A DNA stretch of 64,000 nt from Marinobacterium sediminicola (GCF_022343685.1 NZ_CP092123.1:1674001-1738000); one strand, 5' to 3'. Positions 28,160 through 41,775 are shown, numbered from the stretch's first letter. Made by a program: numbers and translations. Notes: a model not told the origin generated them from the sequence alone.

Positions 28160-28366
28160 TTACTCCGCCGGCTGAATGTTAACGGCATGCAGGCCTTTTG
28201 GGCCTTCCTGAATCTCGAACTTGACGGCCTGACCGGCCTTAAGGCTTTTGTACCCGTCCATAACTATGGCCGAGAAGTGGGCGAAGAGCTCGTCTTCACA
28301 TTCATCCGAGAGGATGAAACCATAACCCTTGGCGTTGTTGAACCACTTCACAGTCCCTACCTGCAT
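28160..28366 (-). CDS. cspD: cold-shock domain protein
   Basis: A 68-residue single cold-shock domain. The RNP motifs are KGYGFI and ELFAHFSAI. It is CspD-like by its position next to clpS-clpA, as in E. coli, where CspD inhibits DNA replication in stationary phase; that role is inferred. The ATG at 28366 is preferred over an upstream in-frame start because AGGAGG precedes it at eight bases. It is divergent from clpS. Confidence 0.92.
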   Translation of the reverse strand: MQVGTVKWFNNAKGYGFILSDECEDELFAHFSAIVMDGYKSLKAGQAVKFEIQEGPKGLHAVNIQPAE

Positions 28367-28630
28367 CACTACTTCCTCCTGCGACATTCAGAGCCTTGCT
28401 CTTAGGTCATTACCCATCTGGAAACGACAGATGGTGTTCCTTTGATATTTATGACTGATCAGGGACTACAGGCCTGGCAGGGAATCGGCTTGCCTACGAA
28501 CGGCGTAGACTTATCGACGGGCTGCCTTTAACCTCTCCTCATATACAGGCCGAGTATAGCATTTGCTGCCTATGACACTAGAGAGAGCAGGGCTTTTCCG
28601 GCGGGATTTAGACTAATATCGAAGGTAGAG

Positions 28631-28996
28631 ATGTTGCTGCAACAGATGCGCGAGTTCAGGTTGATGAGTTCTGATCATAACACTGATGACGATCATCCAG
28701 GGGGAGGCGGTCTCGCCACCGCGGAAACCAAACCCCAGTTGAAGCGTCCACCGATGTATCGGGTGGTGCTGATGAATGATGATTACACACCGATGGATTT
28801 TGTCGTCGAAGTGCTGATGATTTTTTTTGGGATGGATCAGGAAAAGGCTACACAAGTGATGTTGGCCGTCCATACTCAAGGCAAAGGCGTCTGTGGCATA
28901 TACACACGCGATGTGGCTGAAACCAAAGCTGCTCAAGTGAATCAATATGCCAGAGAAAACAAGCACCCGCTGTTGTGCGAAGTTGAAACGGTCTGA
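28631..28996 (+). CDS. clpS: ATP-dependent Clp protease adaptor
   Basis: A protein of up to 121 residues that recognises N-end degrons and delivers substrates to ClpA. The binding pocket segment [20 protein letters not shown] and the [21 protein letters not shown] region are conserved. The ATG at 28631 has GAAGG five bases upstream. ATGs at 28646 and 28664 are alternatives; relatives often start with M-x-x-F-x-x-R-L, which favours 28646. It lies 14 bases upstream of clpA. Confidence 0.95.
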   Translation: MLLQQMREFRLMSSDHNTDDDHPGGGGLATAETKPQLKRPPMYRVVLMNDDYTPMDFVVEVLMIFFGMDQEKATQVMLAVHTQGKGVCGIYTRDVAETKAAQVNQYARENKHPLLCEVETV

Positions 28997-29010
28997 CGGA
29001 GGCAATCGCC

Positions 29011-31269
29011 ATGCTGAATCGAGAGCTTGAAGATACCCTGAGCGTTGCGTTCCGGTCTGCCCGGGACAAGCGACATGAGTTCATGACAGTCGAGCACCTG
29101 CTGCTGGCGCTGCTCGACAACCGTCAGGCCGCGGAGGTACTGAACGCCTGCGGAGCCGATCTTGAGCGGCTGCGCCAGCAGTTGATTGTGTTCATCGACG
29201 AAACGACACCGCTGCTGCCGGAAAATATTCCCAATATGGAAACCCAGCCGACACTGGGATTTCAGCGTGTACTGCAGCGCGCGGTCTTCCATGTGCAGTC
29301 ATCCGGCAAGAGTGAAGTCAATGGCGCCAATGTACTGGTTGCCATTTTCAGCGAGCAGGAAAGTCATGCCGTCTTTGTGCTGCAACAGCAGGGCATCGAG
29401 CGTGTGGATGTGGTGAATTTCATCTCTCATGGCATTTCGCGTATCAATGAAAGCGAGTCCAGTGACCACGAGATTGAGACTGAAGGCGAAGAGAGCCGCG
29501 ACAACAGCAAAAGTGCGTTGGCACAGTACTCTGTGAACCTGAACCAGCAGGCTGCGCTGGGCCGCATCGATCCATTGGTTGGGCGAGACTCCGAAGTGGA
29601 ACGTGTGGTGCAGATTCTGTCCCGCCGCCGTAAGAACAATCCCTTGCTGGTTGGCGAAGCGGGTGTCGGCAAGACGGCGATTGCAGAAGGTCTGGCCAAA
29701 CTGATCATTGAAGAGAAGGTGCCGGACATTATTGCCGATAGTGTGGTTTACGCGCTGGATCTGGGAGCGCTTCTGGCCGGCACAAAGTATCGCGGTGATT
29801 TCGAGAAACGTCTCAAGGCTCTGCTCAATGAGATCAAGCAGCAGCCCAAGGCCATCCTGTTCATCGATGAAATCCATACCATTATCGGGGCCGGTGCCGC
29901 TTCTGGGGGCTCCATGGATGCTTCCAATCTGCTTAAACCGCTGTTGAGCTCAGGTGAAATTCGCTGTATCGGCTCGACTACTTTCCAGGAGTTCCGCGGT
30001 ATTTTTGAAAAGGATAGGGCGCTGGCGCGCCGTTTCCAGAAAATCGATGTACTGGAGCCCAGTGTCGAGGATACCTACCGTATTCTGCGTGGCCTCAGGT
30101 CTCGATTTGAAGAGCACCACGAGGTGGAGTTCACCGATGCTGCGTTAAAGGCAGCATCAGAGCTGGCTGAGCGTTATATCAATGACAAGCATATGCCGGA
30201 CAAGGCGATCGATGTCATCGATGAGGCTGGGGCCTACCAGCGCCTGCTGGCCCCTGAACAGCGCAAGAAAATCATAGATGTTGCCGATGTGGAAACGGTC
30301 GTTGCCAAGATTGCGCGCATTCCACCGAAAAGCGTTTCGACCTCAGACAAGGATCAGCTGCGCAAGCTTGAAAGCAATCTGAAGATGGTGGTGCTGGGGC
30401 AGGATGAGGCGATCGATTCCCTGGCATCGGCGATCAAGTTGTCGAGAGCCGGTCTCAAGGAGCCCAACAAGCCGGTGGGCAGCTTCCTGTTTGCCGGTCC
30501 CACCGGGGTGGGCAAGACCGAGGTGACCCAGCAGCTGGCCCGTATTCTGGGTATAGAGCTGGTACGCTTCGATATGTCCGAGTATATGGAACGTCATACG
30601 GTTTCCCGCCTGATCGGTGCGCCTCCGGGCTATGTGGGCTTTGATCAGGGTGGCCTGTTGACCGAGGCGATCACCAAGTCACCCCACTGCGTGCTGCTGT
30701 TGGACGAGATCGAGAAGGCCCATCCGGAGGTCTTCAACCTGCTGTTGCAGGTCATGGACAATGGTACGCTGACGGATAACAACGGTCGCAAGGCCGACTT
30801 CCGTAACGTCATCCTGGTAATGACCACGAATGCGGGTGCCGAAGCCCAGAGCCGTCCGTCAATCGGTTTTACCCAGCAGGATCACAGCAGTGATGCGATG
30901 GAAGCTTTGAAGCGCCTGTTTACCCCTGAATTCCGCAACCGTCTGGATGCGGTTATCCAGTTCAAACCGTTGACCTTGGATATCGTCAAGGGCGTTGTCG
31001 ACAAGTTCCTGACCGAGCTGCAGGCGCAGCTGGATGAGAAACATGTGGTGCTGAATGTCAGTGACGAAGCCCGTTTGTGGCTGGCTGAGCACGGCTACGA
31101 CGAGAAGATGGGGGCACGCCCGATGCAGCGTCTGATTCAGGAAAAACTGAAGAAGCCGCTGGCCGAGATGATCCTGTTTGGCGATCTGGCCGAAGCCGGT
31201 GGGGAAGTGGATATCTGTGTCGGGGACGACGGGGAGATCAGTGTGGAGGTCGCAGCGGTGGCAGCCTGA
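29011..31269 (+). CDS. clpA: ATP-dependent Clp protease ATP-binding subunit
   Basis: A 752-residue AAA+ unfoldase that feeds substrates into ClpP. The N domain (about 1-145) docks ClpS, the two ATPase modules have Walker A loops GEAGVGKTA and GPTGVGKTE, and Walker B FIDEIHTIIGAG and LLLDEIEKAHP. The ClpP-binding IGL/IGF-type loop is probably in RPSIGFTQQDH. ATG has GGAGG upstream. It follows clpS in a two-gene operon, while infA converges from the other side. Confidence 0.97.
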   Translation: MLNRELEDTLSVAFRSARDKRHEFMTVEHLLLALLDNRQAAEVLNACGADLERLRQQLIVFIDETTPLLPENIPNMETQPTLGFQRVLQRAVFHVQSSGKSEVNGANVLVAIFSEQESHAVFVLQQQGIERVDVVNFISHGISRINESESSDHEIETEGEESRDNSKSALAQYSVNLNQQAALGRIDPLVGRDSEVERVVQILSRRRKNNPLLVGEAGVGKTAIAEGLAKLIIEEKVPDIIADSVVYALDLGALLAGTKYRGDFEKRLKALLNEIKQQPKAILFIDEIHTIIGAGAASGGSMDASNLLKPLLSSGEIRCIGSTTFQEFRGIFEKDRALARRFQKIDVLEPSVEDTYRILRGLRSRFEEHHEVEFTDAALKAASELAERYINDKHMPDKAIDVIDEAGAYQRLLAPEQRKKIIDVADVETVVAKIARIPPKSVSTSDKDQLRKLESNLKMVVLGQDEAIDSLASAIKLSRAGLKEPNKPVGSFLFAGPTGVGKTEVTQQLARILGIELVRFDMSEYMERHTVSRLIGAPPGYVGFDQGGLLTEAITKSPHCVLLLDEIEKAHPEVFNLLLQVMDNGTLTDNNGRKADFRNVILVMTTNAGAEAQSRPSIGFTQQDHSSDAMEALKRLFTPEFRNRLDAVIQFKPLTLDIVKGVVDKFLTELQAQLDEKHVVLNVSDEARLWLAEHGYDEKMGARPMQRLIQEKLKKPLAEMILFGDLAEAGGEVDICVGDDGEISVEVAAVAA

Positions 31270-31302
31270 TGGCTGCCATCCACCGCAGCCGCGCCTGATA
31301 AA

Positions 31303-31521
31303 TCAGCGGGCGCGGTATACGATGCGACCTTTGCTCAGGTCGTAAGGAGTCAGCTCGACTTTGACCTTGTCGCCAGTCAGGATGCGGATGTAGTTCTTGC
31401 GCATCTTGCCGGAAATGTGGGCTGTTACAACATGGCCGTTTTCAAGCTCAACACGGAACATGGTGTTCGGAAGGGTATCGATAACAGTCCCTTCCATTTC
31501 AAATGAATCTTCTTTAGCCAT
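31303..31521 (-). CDS. infA: translation initiation factor IF-1
   Basis: A 72-residue OB-fold protein with the canonical start [29 protein letters not shown] and C-terminal [15 protein letters not shown]-1 binds the ribosomal A site during initiation. AGGTAGGTAG precedes the ATG. It is downstream of bpt in a minus-strand run, as in Pseudomonas. Confidence 0.97.
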   Translation of the reverse strand: MAKEDSFEMEGTVIDTLPNTMFRVELENGHVVTAHISGKMRKNYIRILTGDKVKVELTPYDLSKGRIVYRAR

Positions 31522-31619
31522 TCACTACCTACCTTTGAGGCTGGATTGCCTGTTTGGAAAGCGCAGTATTTTGCCTGAAATTGCGCCTGAATTCAAAATC
31601 TATCCTTACCAACAACCGA

Positions 31620-32327
31620 TTACACTCTTTGCCACTCCCCATCGAGGAGCATTTCCACTGGTGAATAGGCGGTTTTATAGTTCATTTTGCGGCAGTCTTT
31701 TACCCAGTATCCAAGATACAGGAATGGCAATTGCAGCCGTTGTGCCTGGCGAACCTGCCACAAAATCGCAAACACACCCAGGCTTCGTCTGTGCTCATCC
31801 GGGTCATAGAAGGTATACAGCGCGGACAGGCCCTGGTCGAGTCGGTCGGAAACGGCGACAGCAAGAAGCCGATCTTCGGTCGTGCGAAACTCATAAAAAC
31901 AGCTGTCGGTTCCACCTTCGGCCAGAAAGTTGACGAACTGCTCTTCACTGGGAGGGTACATGTCACCATCAGCGTGTCGCTGACAGATGTAGCGTTCATA
32001 TAGATCATAGTACTCCTGCGTCAACATGCAGGGCGATGATCGTACAATCAGGTCGGCATTGCGGTTTGCGATTCGGCGCTGGGTTTTGGAAGGGCGGAAT
32101 TGCGTGACGGGAATGCGGACTGAAACACAGGCCTGGCAGCTCTCGCAGTGGGGACGATATATGTGACTGCCGCTGCGGCGGAATCCCAGGTCCGAAAGCT
32201 GGCTGTAGAGATTGCGGTCGATCGCCGCTCGCGGGTCCACGAACAAGGTTCTTGCCTGTCGATCGGGCAAATAGCTGCAGTCGTGCTCCGGAGTGGCATA
32301 AAAACGCAATGTACGCAGATTGCTCAT
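31620..32327 (-). CDS. bpt: aspartate/glutamate leucyltransferase
   Basis: A 235-residue arginyltransferase-like protein of the Bpt subfamily, which attaches leucine to N-terminal Asp or Glu to create ClpS-recognised degrons. The N-terminal cysteine cluster (DRQARTLFVDP, HCESCQACVSVRIP) and the C-terminal ALYTFYDPDEHRRSLGVFAILWQ are family features. Its ATG overlaps the aat stop (ATGA), so both transferases are translated together. Together with clpS and clpA they complete the N-degron pathway within 5 kb. Confidence 0.92.
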   Translation of the reverse strand: MSNLRTLRFYATPEHDCSYLPDRQARTLFVDPRAAIDRNLYSQLSDLGFRRSGSHIYRPHCESCQACVSVRIPVTQFRPSKTQRRIANRNADLIVRSSPCMLTQEYYDLYERYICQRHADGDMYPPSEEQFVNFLAEGGTDSCFYEFRTTEDRLLAVAVSDRLDQGLSALYTFYDPDEHRRSLGVFAILWQVRQAQRLQLPFLYLGYWVKDCRKMNYKTAYSPVEMLLDGEWQRV

Positions 32328-33039
32328 GGCGTATCCCCTGTGAGGTCTTCACGGCTGATCGAGAAGGCCCAGTCGTGCTCATTGGGCAGATCGCGCAGGC
32401 GGGCCAACTCTTGTGCAAAGACCTTCCGGGGAATCTCGGTGGCGCCAAGACTGGCTAAATGATCGTTGTATACCTGGCAGTCGATCAGCTCATATCCCCA
32501 GTATTGCAGCTGAGCCGTCAGCCAGGCAAAGGCAATTTTGGAACAGTCGCGCTGACGGCTGAACATCGATTCGCCAAAAAATACCTTACCGATACCCAGA
32601 CCGTAGAGTCCACCGACCAGTTGTTGATCCATCCACACCTCCACTGAATGCGCAATGCCGCTGCGATGCAGATTCAGATAGGCTTTGAAAATGTCTTCGC
32701 TGATCCATGTGCCTTCCTGTTTTCGCCGTGGGGCGGCGCAAGCTGCGACAACATGGGCAAAGGCGCGATCAAAGGTAACGGTGTAGTCGGATTTTCGCAG
32801 TCGCTTGCGCATGCTGCGAGACAGGTAGAGGTCCTGAGGGTAAAGCACGCAACGTGGATCCGGACTCCACCACAGAATGGGCTCGCCGGGGTTGTACCAG
32901 GGGAAGATGCCATTGCGATAGGCGTTCAGCAGGCGAGGCTTGCTCAGGTCGCCGCCCGCCGCGAGCAGGCCGTCCGGGTCGGTCAGCGCATGCTCGAGCG
33001 GGGGGAATTCCAGGCTGTCATCAGCCAGCCAGGGGATCA

Positions 33040-33040
<1 letters not shown>
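32324..33040 (-). CDS. aat: leucyl/phenylalanyl-tRNA-protein transferase
   Basis: A 238-residue Aat, which adds Leu or Phe to N-terminal Arg or Lys of proteins for ClpS-ClpAP degradation. Typical segments are GLLAAGGDLS, YRNGIFPWYNPGEPILWWSPDPR and VGGLYGLGIGKVFFGESMFS. It starts on the last base of the trxB stop region (TAATG) and overlaps bpt, so trxB-aat-bpt are closely linked. Confidence 0.95.
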
Positions 33041-34002
<962 letters not shown>

Positions 34003-34194
34003 TCAGATTCCACATTAAGATGTTCGTAAGCTGGTTCAAGTATACTGAACCATCGGCAGAATGGAGCTGACTCTAAACCTGCAGCGGTCGATTGTCCATG
34101 TTGGCTTCAAGTGCAGCCAATATTCGGCGTCTTTCGACGGATTATGTTATTTTTGCCGTAGCTTGTTGATCTGTAGAGAGTAAGGAAAACCGGA

Positions 34195-36711
34195 TTGAGT
34201 GATAAGCAGCCCAAAACCCCACCCCCTCTGGCGGAACAGTTGCTCAGTATCGTGCGCGAGAGTGGTCTGATTATACTGGTGGGCGCCAACCTGTTCCTGT
34301 TGCTGGCACTGATCGGGTATGACCCGAGAGATCCCGGCTGGTCCCACCTTGGTTATCAGCCTCAGGTGGAGAATTTTACCGGTGCCGCTGGAGCCTGGCT
34401 CGCGGATGGTGCCATTTCTGCCGTGGGTGTTGGTGCCTATTTGTTGCCGATATTGCTACTCATGCCGGCCTGGCGCTTTTTGCGCAGGCCTCAGTATGGC
34501 TTGATCGACAGTTTGCCGTTTCTCATGTTGCGCACCAGTGGCGCACTGCTGTTTCTGTTCAGTCTGTGTGCGCTGGCGTCCATTCATCTTTCCAATGAAG
34601 GTTTGCATTATCCCTTCACCGTGGGCGGCATTCTGGGGGAAGCCCTGTCTGACTGGAGTGTCAGCTGGTTCAGCCTGGCGGGCAGTTCAGTGCTGCTGTG
34701 GACACTGCTGTTGCTCGGACTGACGCTCTTTATTGAAATCTCCTGGCGTGATGCGCTTGAGAAGCTGGGGGCGGGGATACTGGGGCTGGTGGATCGTCTG
34801 CGGGAGCGTTATACCAATGTGTCTGCCGACACTGTGGCAGAGACCGAACCTCGCTGGCAAGAGGACCACCTGGAACGTTCGAGCGAGACGATCAAGTTCG
34901 AAAGATCAGTCAGAGAAGAGCGTCAGCTGCCAGTCTTGAATGACAGGGTAGAGCCCTCATTTGAACAGGAATTCGCTGAGGTTGAGCCTGAGTCATTAGC
35001 GGACGCGCCAGTAACCGTCGAACCCGTCCAGAAAGAGAACTCTTCTGTTGAGGAATCATTCAGTGATGTCCGTTCAGAAACAGTCGTTCAACCGGTCGTA
35101 TCGAAAGTGGAAGAGGTACTGGCCAAAAAGAGCCTGAAGATTGTTCCTCTGTCACAAACTCACACGCCATTGGCTGAAGAGGCCGATCAGGAGCCCGCTC
35201 AGAAGCGCAAGCAACTGCCGCGACTGCCATCGCTTGATCTGCTGGATCCGCCATCGCTGCAACAGCAGCAGGGTTACAGCGAAGACGATCTTGAGCGCAT
35301 GTCGCGCCTGCTCGAAACCAAATTGAATGATTTCGGGGTCAAGGCTGAAGTGGTTGAGGTCAACCCGGGGCCGGTGATCACACGTTTCGAGCTTCAGCCT
35401 GCACCGGGCGTCAAGGCAAGCAAGATATCCAACCTTTCACGTGACCTGGCTCGCTCCATGGCCGTGACCAGCGTCCGTGTGGTTGAAGTCATTCCCGGGA
35501 AGTCGGTCGTCGGTGTCGAGATTCCGAACGAAGTGCGTCAGACCGTTCAGCTCAGTGAAGTACTGAACGCCAAACCCTATCTGGAGGCATCATCACGGCT
35601 GACTCTGGCGCTGGGCAACGATATTGCCGGTAACCCGGTAGTCGCGAACCTGGCCAAAATGCCCCATCTGCTGGTTGCCGGTACCACCGGCTCGGGTAAA
35701 TCAGTGGGGGTGAATGCCATGTTGTTGAGCCTGCTGCTCAAGGCAACACCCGATGAAGTGCGCCTCATCCTGGTCGACCCCAAAATGCTCGAACTGTCGA
35801 TCTATGAGGGTATTCCGCATCTGCTGACGCCGGTTATCACGGATATGAAAGAAGCCGCCGGCGGCTTGCGCTGGTGTGTGGCCGAGATGGAGCGCCGCTA
35901 CCGCTTGATGGCCAAGATGGGGGTGCGTAACATCGCCGGTTTCAACGACAAGGTGATCAGCGCTCAGGAAGCCGGACAACCGATTCCCGACCCCCTGTGG
36001 AACCCTCAGGAATATGGCTATCCGGAAGATGAGCCAGCACCTGCACTGGAGACCCTGCCCTATATCGTGGTGGTCATCGATGAATTTGCCGACATGATGA
36101 TGATGGTCGGCAAGAAGGTTGAAGAGCTGATCGCACGTATCGCACAGAAGGCTCGTGCTGCCGGTATCCACTTGATTCTCGCTACTCAGCGCCCTTCTGT
36201 GGATGTGATCACCGGCCTGATCAAGGCCAATATCCCGACCCGTATCGCCTTCCAGGTTTCTTCGAAGATCGATTCTCGAACCATTCTGGATCAGGGCGGG
36301 GCTGAGAGCCTCTTGGGCTATGGTGACATGCTGTATGTGCCTGCCGGCACCAGCATCCCCAACCGAGTTCACGGTGCATTTGTCAGTGACGATGAGGTGC
36401 ATCGTGTGGTCGAGCAGTGGAAACTGTTGGGTACGCCGAACTACATCGACGTAAACCTGTCCGATGGAGGAGGCGAGGCAAGTAGCGCCGGCGCCGGTTT
36501 CGATGACGAGCAGGACCCGCTCTATGACGAGGCCGTCGCATTCGTGACCGAGTCACGCAAGGCGTCGATCTCCAGCGTGCAGCGCAAGCTGAAGATCGGC
36601 TACAACCGTGCCGCTCGCATGATTGAATCCATGGAGGCTGCAGGTGTCGTTTCCGAAGCCGGCAGTAACGGTCAGCGCGAAGTGTTGGCTCCGCCACCAC
36701 CGAGGGATTAA
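34195..36711 (+). CDS. ftsK: DNA translocase FtsK
   Basis: An 838-residue septal DNA pump. The N terminus has four membrane spans (about 20-185), then a charged linker of about 180 residues, then the motor with Walker [11 protein letters not shown] and Walker [13 protein letters not shown], and a C-terminal gamma domain ([24 protein letters not shown]) that reads KOPS and activates XerD. The start is TTG with TAAGGA nine bases upstream and no better in-frame ATG. The linker is shorter than in E. coli. lolA follows after three bases. Confidence 0.95.
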   Translation: MSDKQPKTPPPLAEQLLSIVRESGLIILVGANLFLLLALIGYDPRDPGWSHLGYQPQVENFTGAAGAWLADGAISAVGVGAYLLPILLLMPAWRFLRRPQYGLIDSLPFLMLRTSGALLFLFSLCALASIHLSNEGLHYPFTVGGILGEALSDWSVSWFSLAGSSVLLWTLLLLGLTLFIEISWRDALEKLGAGILGLVDRLRERYTNVSADTVAETEPRWQEDHLERSSETIKFERSVREERQLPVLNDRVEPSFEQEFAEVEPESLADAPVTVEPVQKENSSVEESFSDVRSETVVQPVVSKVEEVLAKKSLKIVPLSQTHTPLAEEADQEPAQKRKQLPRLPSLDLLDPPSLQQQQGYSEDDLERMSRLLETKLNDFGVKAEVVEVNPGPVITRFELQPAPGVKASKISNLSRDLARSMAVTSVRVVEVIPGKSVVGVEIPNEVRQTVQLSEVLNAKPYLEASSRLTLALGNDIAGNPVVANLAKMPHLLVAGTTGSGKSVGVNAMLLSLLLKATPDEVRLILVDPKMLELSIYEGIPHLLTPVITDMKEAAGGLRWCVAEMERRYRLMAKMGVRNIAGFNDKVISAQEAGQPIPDPLWNPQEYGYPEDEPAPALETLPYIVVVIDEFADMMMMVGKKVEELIARIAQKARAAGIHLILATQRPSVDVITGLIKANIPTRIAFQVSSKIDSRTILDQGGAESLLGYGDMLYVPAGTSIPNRVHGAFVSDDEVHRVVEQWKLLGTPNYIDVNLSDGGGEASSAGAGFDDEQDPLYDEAVAFVTESRKASISSVQRKLKIGYNRAARMIESMEAAGVVSEAGSNGQREVLAPPPPRD

Positions 36712-36714
36712 GCG

Positions 36715-37359
36715 ATGTCAAAATTTTTTCTGAAGAATATGCTGGCAACAGCCGTGTTTGCGATGGGAATGGCGGCGGCACATGCCGGACCGGTGGAGGA
36801 GTTGAGTGAGCTGCTCTCGGGTCATGAGGCCGCCAGTGCCGAATTCACCCAGTTTGCATTGAGCAGTGACGGTGATCGCGCCGAGGACTCCAGTGGGCGA
36901 TTCATTGTCGCTCGCCCCAATCGATTTCGTTGGGTGACGGAAAAGCCGTTCATGCAGGAGATCGTGAGTGATGGCGACTATATCTGGATCCATGATCCGG
37001 ACCTGGAGCAGGTGACGCGCAAGCCCGCCTCAGGCCAGAACAACAGCGCACCTGCCATGATTCTTAATGGTCAGATTGAGCAGCTCAGTGAACGCTTCAG
37101 CATCGATCGCATTGACTGGAATGAGAGCGGTGTAGCCTTGTATGAACTCAAGCCTCTTGATGCTGAAAACAGCACCTTTACCCGTATCCGCCTGCTGTTT
37201 GAGCAGAAGCAGATCAGTGAACTGTCGATGGAGGACAGTCTTGGTCAGCGCAGTATGCTGGTGCTGCATGACCTGGAGTACGATCCAGAGCTGCCTGAAG
37301 GTGTGTTTGAGTTTGTGCCCCCGGAAGGTGCTGACGTAATTCTGGACCCAGGCCAGTAA
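36715..37359 (+). CDS. lolA: outer membrane lipoprotein carrier protein
   Basis: A 214-residue periplasmic chaperone that carries lipoproteins from LolCDE to LolB. A signal peptide [24 protein letters not shown] is followed by the LolA fold with [40 protein letters not shown]. It starts three bases after ftsK and its stop overlaps the rarA start by one base, so ftsK-lolA-rarA-crcB are a tight cluster as in related genomes. Confidence 0.94.
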   Translation: MSKFFLKNMLATAVFAMGMAAAHAGPVEELSELLSGHEAASAEFTQFALSSDGDRAEDSSGRFIVARPNRFRWVTEKPFMQEIVSDGDYIWIHDPDLEQVTRKPASGQNNSAPAMILNGQIEQLSERFSIDRIDWNESGVALYELKPLDAENSTFTRIRLLFEQKQISELSMEDSLGQRSMLVLHDLEYDPELPEGVFEFVPPEGADVILDPGQ

Positions 37360-38708
37360 TGCAGGATCTCTTCACTGATCCGGCACAAGGCTACCAGCCT
37401 CTGGCCGCAAGGATGCGTCCCACCAGCCTGCAGCAGTATATCGGGCAGAGCCATCTGCTGGCACCGGGCAAGCCCTTGCGCCAGGCGCTTGAGCAGGGCG
37501 CAATCCATTCGATGATCCTCTGGGGGCCACCCGGAGTCGGCAAAACCACATTGGCGCAACTGGTCGCTCATCAGGTCGACGCACATTTCATGACCGTCTC
37601 GGCAGTGCTGGCAGGTGTTAAAGAGATTCGGCAAGCCGTTGATGAAGCGCGACAGGTCAAGGCACAGAGTGGCCGCAAAACGATCCTGTTCGTCGATGAG
37701 GTGCACCGCTTCAATAAGTCGCAGCAGGATGCCTTTCTGCCTTATGTGGAGGATGGCACTGTTATTTTTATCGGGGCGACCACTGAGAACCCGTCCTTCG
37801 AGTTGAATAACGCCTTATTGTCGCGCGCAAGGGTCTACCTGTTGCGCTCCCTGACTCAATCAGAGTTGCTGCAGGTGGTGGGGCAGGCGCTGCTGGATCA
37901 TGATAAGGGCTTGGGCGCACAGCCATTGCTGATACCGCAAGAGATGCGTGAGCAATTGGCGATAGCGGCCGATGGAGATGCACGCACGGCGCTGAATCTG
38001 CTGGAAATTGCGGCTGATCTTGCTCAGGAGCAGCCCGATGGAACGCGTCAGGTGACCACCGAAGTGCTTAGCGAGGTTTTGCAGGCGGGTGGGCGTCGTT
38101 TCGATAAGGGTGGCGATCATTTCTACGATATGATCTCGGCATTCCACAAGTCCGTGCGGGGCTCCTCTCCGGATGGGGCGCTGTACTGGTTCTGTCGCAT
38201 GCTGGATGGCGGTGCCGATCCTTTATATGTGGCACGCCGACTGGTGGCCATTGCGTCCGAAGATATTGGTAATGCTGATCCACGCGCCATGCAGGTGGTG
38301 CTTGCTGCCTGGGATGCCTTTGAACGTGTAGGACCCGCAGAGGGTGAGCGTGCCATCGCTCAGGCTGCTATCTATTGTGCCTGCGCACCCAAAAGCAACG
38401 CGGTCTATCGAGCCTTCAATCAGTGCCGGTCAGAGGTGCGACAGCAAGGCTCGCTTCCGGTTCCGGAACACCTGCGCAACGCACCAACCGGCTTGATGAA
38501 GGATTTGGGTTATGGGGCTGAATACCGTTACGCCCATGACGAGCCGGATGCCTATGCGGCTGGCGAGAACTATCTGCCGGAAGCGATTGCGGATCGGCAC
38601 TGGTACGAACCCGAGCCTCGGGGTCTTGAAATCAAGATTCGTGAAAAACTGCAGCGCTTGCGCCAGCAGGATGCGCTGAGTCCAAGGCAGCGTTACAGGA
38701 GACGATGA
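37359..38708 (+). CDS. rarA: replication-associated recombination protein A
   Basis: A 449-residue AAA+ clamp-loader-like ATPase acting at stalled forks. Walker [12 protein letters not shown] and Walker [21 protein letters not shown] are followed by the sensor segment [22 protein letters not shown]. The C-terminal tetramerisation and MgsA-type domain are present. The ATG overlaps the lolA stop and the rarA stop overlaps crcB as ATGA. Confidence 0.95.
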   Translation: MQDLFTDPAQGYQPLAARMRPTSLQQYIGQSHLLAPGKPLRQALEQGAIHSMILWGPPGVGKTTLAQLVAHQVDAHFMTVSAVLAGVKEIRQAVDEARQVKAQSGRKTILFVDEVHRFNKSQQDAFLPYVEDGTVIFIGATTENPSFELNNALLSRARVYLLRSLTQSELLQVVGQALLDHDKGLGAQPLLIPQEMREQLAIAADGDARTALNLLEIAADLAQEQPDGTRQVTTEVLSEVLQAGGRRFDKGGDHFYDMISAFHKSVRGSSPDGALYWFCRMLDGGADPLYVARRLVAIASEDIGNADPRAMQVVLAAWDAFERVGPAEGERAIAQAAIYCACAPKSNAVYRAFNQCRSEVRQQGSLPVPEHLRNAPTGLMKDLGYGAEYRYAHDEPDAYAAGENYLPEAIADRHWYEPEPRGLEIKIREKLQRLRQQDALSPRQRYRRR

Positions 38709-39079
38709 TGATGCATTTGGTGGCTGTCGCCCTCGGTGGTGCTTTGGGTGCTCTGGCGCGTTACTGGGTCAGTGGAGTGCTGAACAATGCCGACTACCGT
38801 CTGCCTTTGGGCACTTTGACAGTCAATGTGCTGGGGTCTTTCCTGATGGGTGTGTGTTTTGTGCTGATTCTGGAGCGTGCTCGTTTGTCGCCGGAGCTCA
38901 GGCCGCTACTGATGGTCGGCTTCCTCGGGGCCTTTACGACCTTCTCGACTTTTTCGCTGGAAACTGTGGCGATGATCGGCGAGGGGCATGTCATGTCAGC
39001 GCTGATTTATATATCATTGAGTGTTTTATTGTGCATCGCGGCACTTGGTGCCGGATTGTGGTTGACCCGTTTGTTCTGA
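38705..39079 (+). CDS. crcB: fluoride ion channel
   Basis: A 124-residue Fluc/CrcB channel with four membrane segments, which exports fluoride as an antiparallel dimer. Conserved motifs are [20 protein letters not shown] with the key Asn, and [15 protein letters not shown] with the phenylalanine track. There are two further ATG codons in the first nine bases, so the exact start is uncertain by one codon. No fluoride riboswitch is seen; the gene is coupled to rarA. Confidence 0.94.
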   Translation: MMMHLVAVALGGALGALARYWVSGVLNNADYRLPLGTLTVNVLGSFLMGVCFVLILERARLSPELRPLLMVGFLGAFTTFSTFSLETVAMIGEGHVMSALIYISLSVLLCIAALGAGLWLTRLF

Positions 39080-40375
<1,296 letters not shown>

Positions 40376-40394
40376 GCATCGGTTTTTCTGAAGA

Positions 40395-40422
40395 AAAAAG
40401 CCTCGCATCAGCGGGGCTTTTT
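40395..40422 (+). terminator. intrinsic terminator of serS
   Basis: AAAAAGCCTCGC (40395-40406) pairs with GCGGGGCTTTTT (40411-40422), with one G-T wobble and a terminal T-run. Confidence 0.85.
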
Positions 40423-40515
40423 CGTTTCTGAAATGACCTCGGGCAAGCGGTTGTCATGGCCATCGGGTATAATGGCGCGCAAAGGGTTGCATCATCGGTT
40501 TTAAGGAGCGCTGCG

Positions 40516-41724
40516 ATGAAAACGCGTTACGATATTCTGATAGTAGGCGGGGGCATGGTGGGCTCAGCGTTGGCCTGTGCTCTGGGCGAAAGCGGACTGT
40601 CGGTCGGAGTGCTGGAGCGGAGTCTGCCAGAATCCTTTTCGCCGGAGCAGCCCCATGATCTGCGGGTTTCGGCGCTGAGCATTGCCTCGGAGCGCTTTAT
40701 GCAAAATATTGGTGCCTGGCAGGGGATTCAGTCTCGACGCAGCTGTCCTTACAAGCGGATGAAGGTTTGGGAAAACAACTCCAGCGTGGGCGCTACCGAA
40801 TTTGATGCTGCAGACAGTGGTTATAGCCATCTTGGCCATATCGTCGAAAATCGTATCGTACAGATCGCATTGCTTGAGCGTGTTCGGCAGCTGAGCAATG
40901 TGGACCTGATTTCGCCGGCACCCACGCGTCGTATTGATTACTCACCCGGAGCTACGCTGGTTGAACTTGAGAATGGCGATCAGGTTGTCGGCCGACTCGT
41001 CGTCGCGGCGGATGGTGGTGACTCCATGGTGCGTCAAGCCGCCGGCATTGGGGTTACCAAATGGGATTATCATCAGCATGCGCTGGTAGCCGGTGTGACG
41101 ACCGCTTACGGTCAGGAAGACATTACCTGGCAACAGTTCACGCCGACCGGCCCTCTTGCATTCTTGCCCTTAAGCGGTCATAACGCCTCGCTGGTCTGGT
41201 ATAACACGCCCAATGAGGTTAAACGCTTGCGGGCATTGCCTGATGATGTTTTTCTCGAACAGCTACATGCCTGTTTCCCGTCCGAGCTTGGTCAGATTAC
41301 AGAGATCCAGGGTCGCAGCAGCTTCCCGTTGCGACGCCAGCACGCTCAGCAGTATGCCCTTGAAGGGTTGGTGCTGGTGGGTGATGCCGCCCATATGATC
41401 CATCCATTGGCTGGGCAAGGGGTTAATATTGGCTTGCTTGACGCCGCTGCACTGGCTGAGGTTTTGCTGGAAGCGCATGCCCAAGGGGAGCCAATAGAGT
41501 CATTACGAACACTCAAGCGTTATGAAGATCAGCGTCGTCGACACAACCTGCTGATGATGCAGGTGATGGATAGCTTCTACCATGTTTTCAGTAATGACCT
41601 TACTCCGCTCAAGCTTTTACGCAATGTAGGGTTGGGTCTGGCCGGTCGAGTTACGCCTGCTCGTAAGCGAGTGATGGAGTTTGCGATGGGTATACGCGGC
41701 TCGGTACCTGATCTGGCCCGATAA
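40516..41724 (+). CDS. ubiF: 2-octaprenyl-3-methyl-6-methoxy-1,4-benzoquinol hydroxylase (UbiF-type)
   Basis: A 402-residue FAD monooxygenase of the UbiH/UbiF/Coq6 family. It has the FAD loop ILIVGGGMVGSALACAL, the DG motif VAADGGDSMVRQ, and GDAAHMIHPLAGQGVNIGLLD. Segments DLRVSALSIAS, YKRMKVWE, WQQFTPTGPLAFLPL and the spacing resemble UbiF, which performs the last ring hydroxylation in ubiquinone synthesis. The ATG at 40516 has AAGGAG nine bases upstream; an upstream in-frame start adds 20 unlikely residues. Assignment within the UbiH/UbiF/UbiI group is by similarity only. Confidence 0.85.
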   Translation: MKTRYDILIVGGGMVGSALACALGESGLSVGVLERSLPESFSPEQPHDLRVSALSIASERFMQNIGAWQGIQSRRSCPYKRMKVWENNSSVGATEFDAADSGYSHLGHIVENRIVQIALLERVRQLSNVDLISPAPTRRIDYSPGATLVELENGDQVVGRLVVAADGGDSMVRQAAGIGVTKWDYHQHALVAGVTTAYGQEDITWQQFTPTGPLAFLPLSGHNASLVWYNTPNEVKRLRALPDDVFLEQLHACFPSELGQITEIQGRSSFPLRRQHAQQYALEGLVLVGDAAHMIHPLAGQGVNIGLLDAAALAEVLLEAHAQGEPIESLRTLKRYEDQRRRHNLLMMQVMDSFYHVFSNDLTPLKLLRNVGLGLAGRVTPARKRVMEFAMGIRGSVPDLAR

Positions 41725-41751
41725 AAATAATGACCGCCAGGGGCGGTCATT
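41721..41751 (-). terminator. terminator between ubiF and phasin gene
   Basis: AATGACCGCC (41729-41738) pairs with GGCGGTCATT (41742-41751). The T-rich tail is on the minus strand side, so it mainly ends the phasin transcript; it may also serve ubiF. Confidence 0.75.
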
Positions 41752-41775
41752 GAGAGATGTGTTGCGTGCAGTATA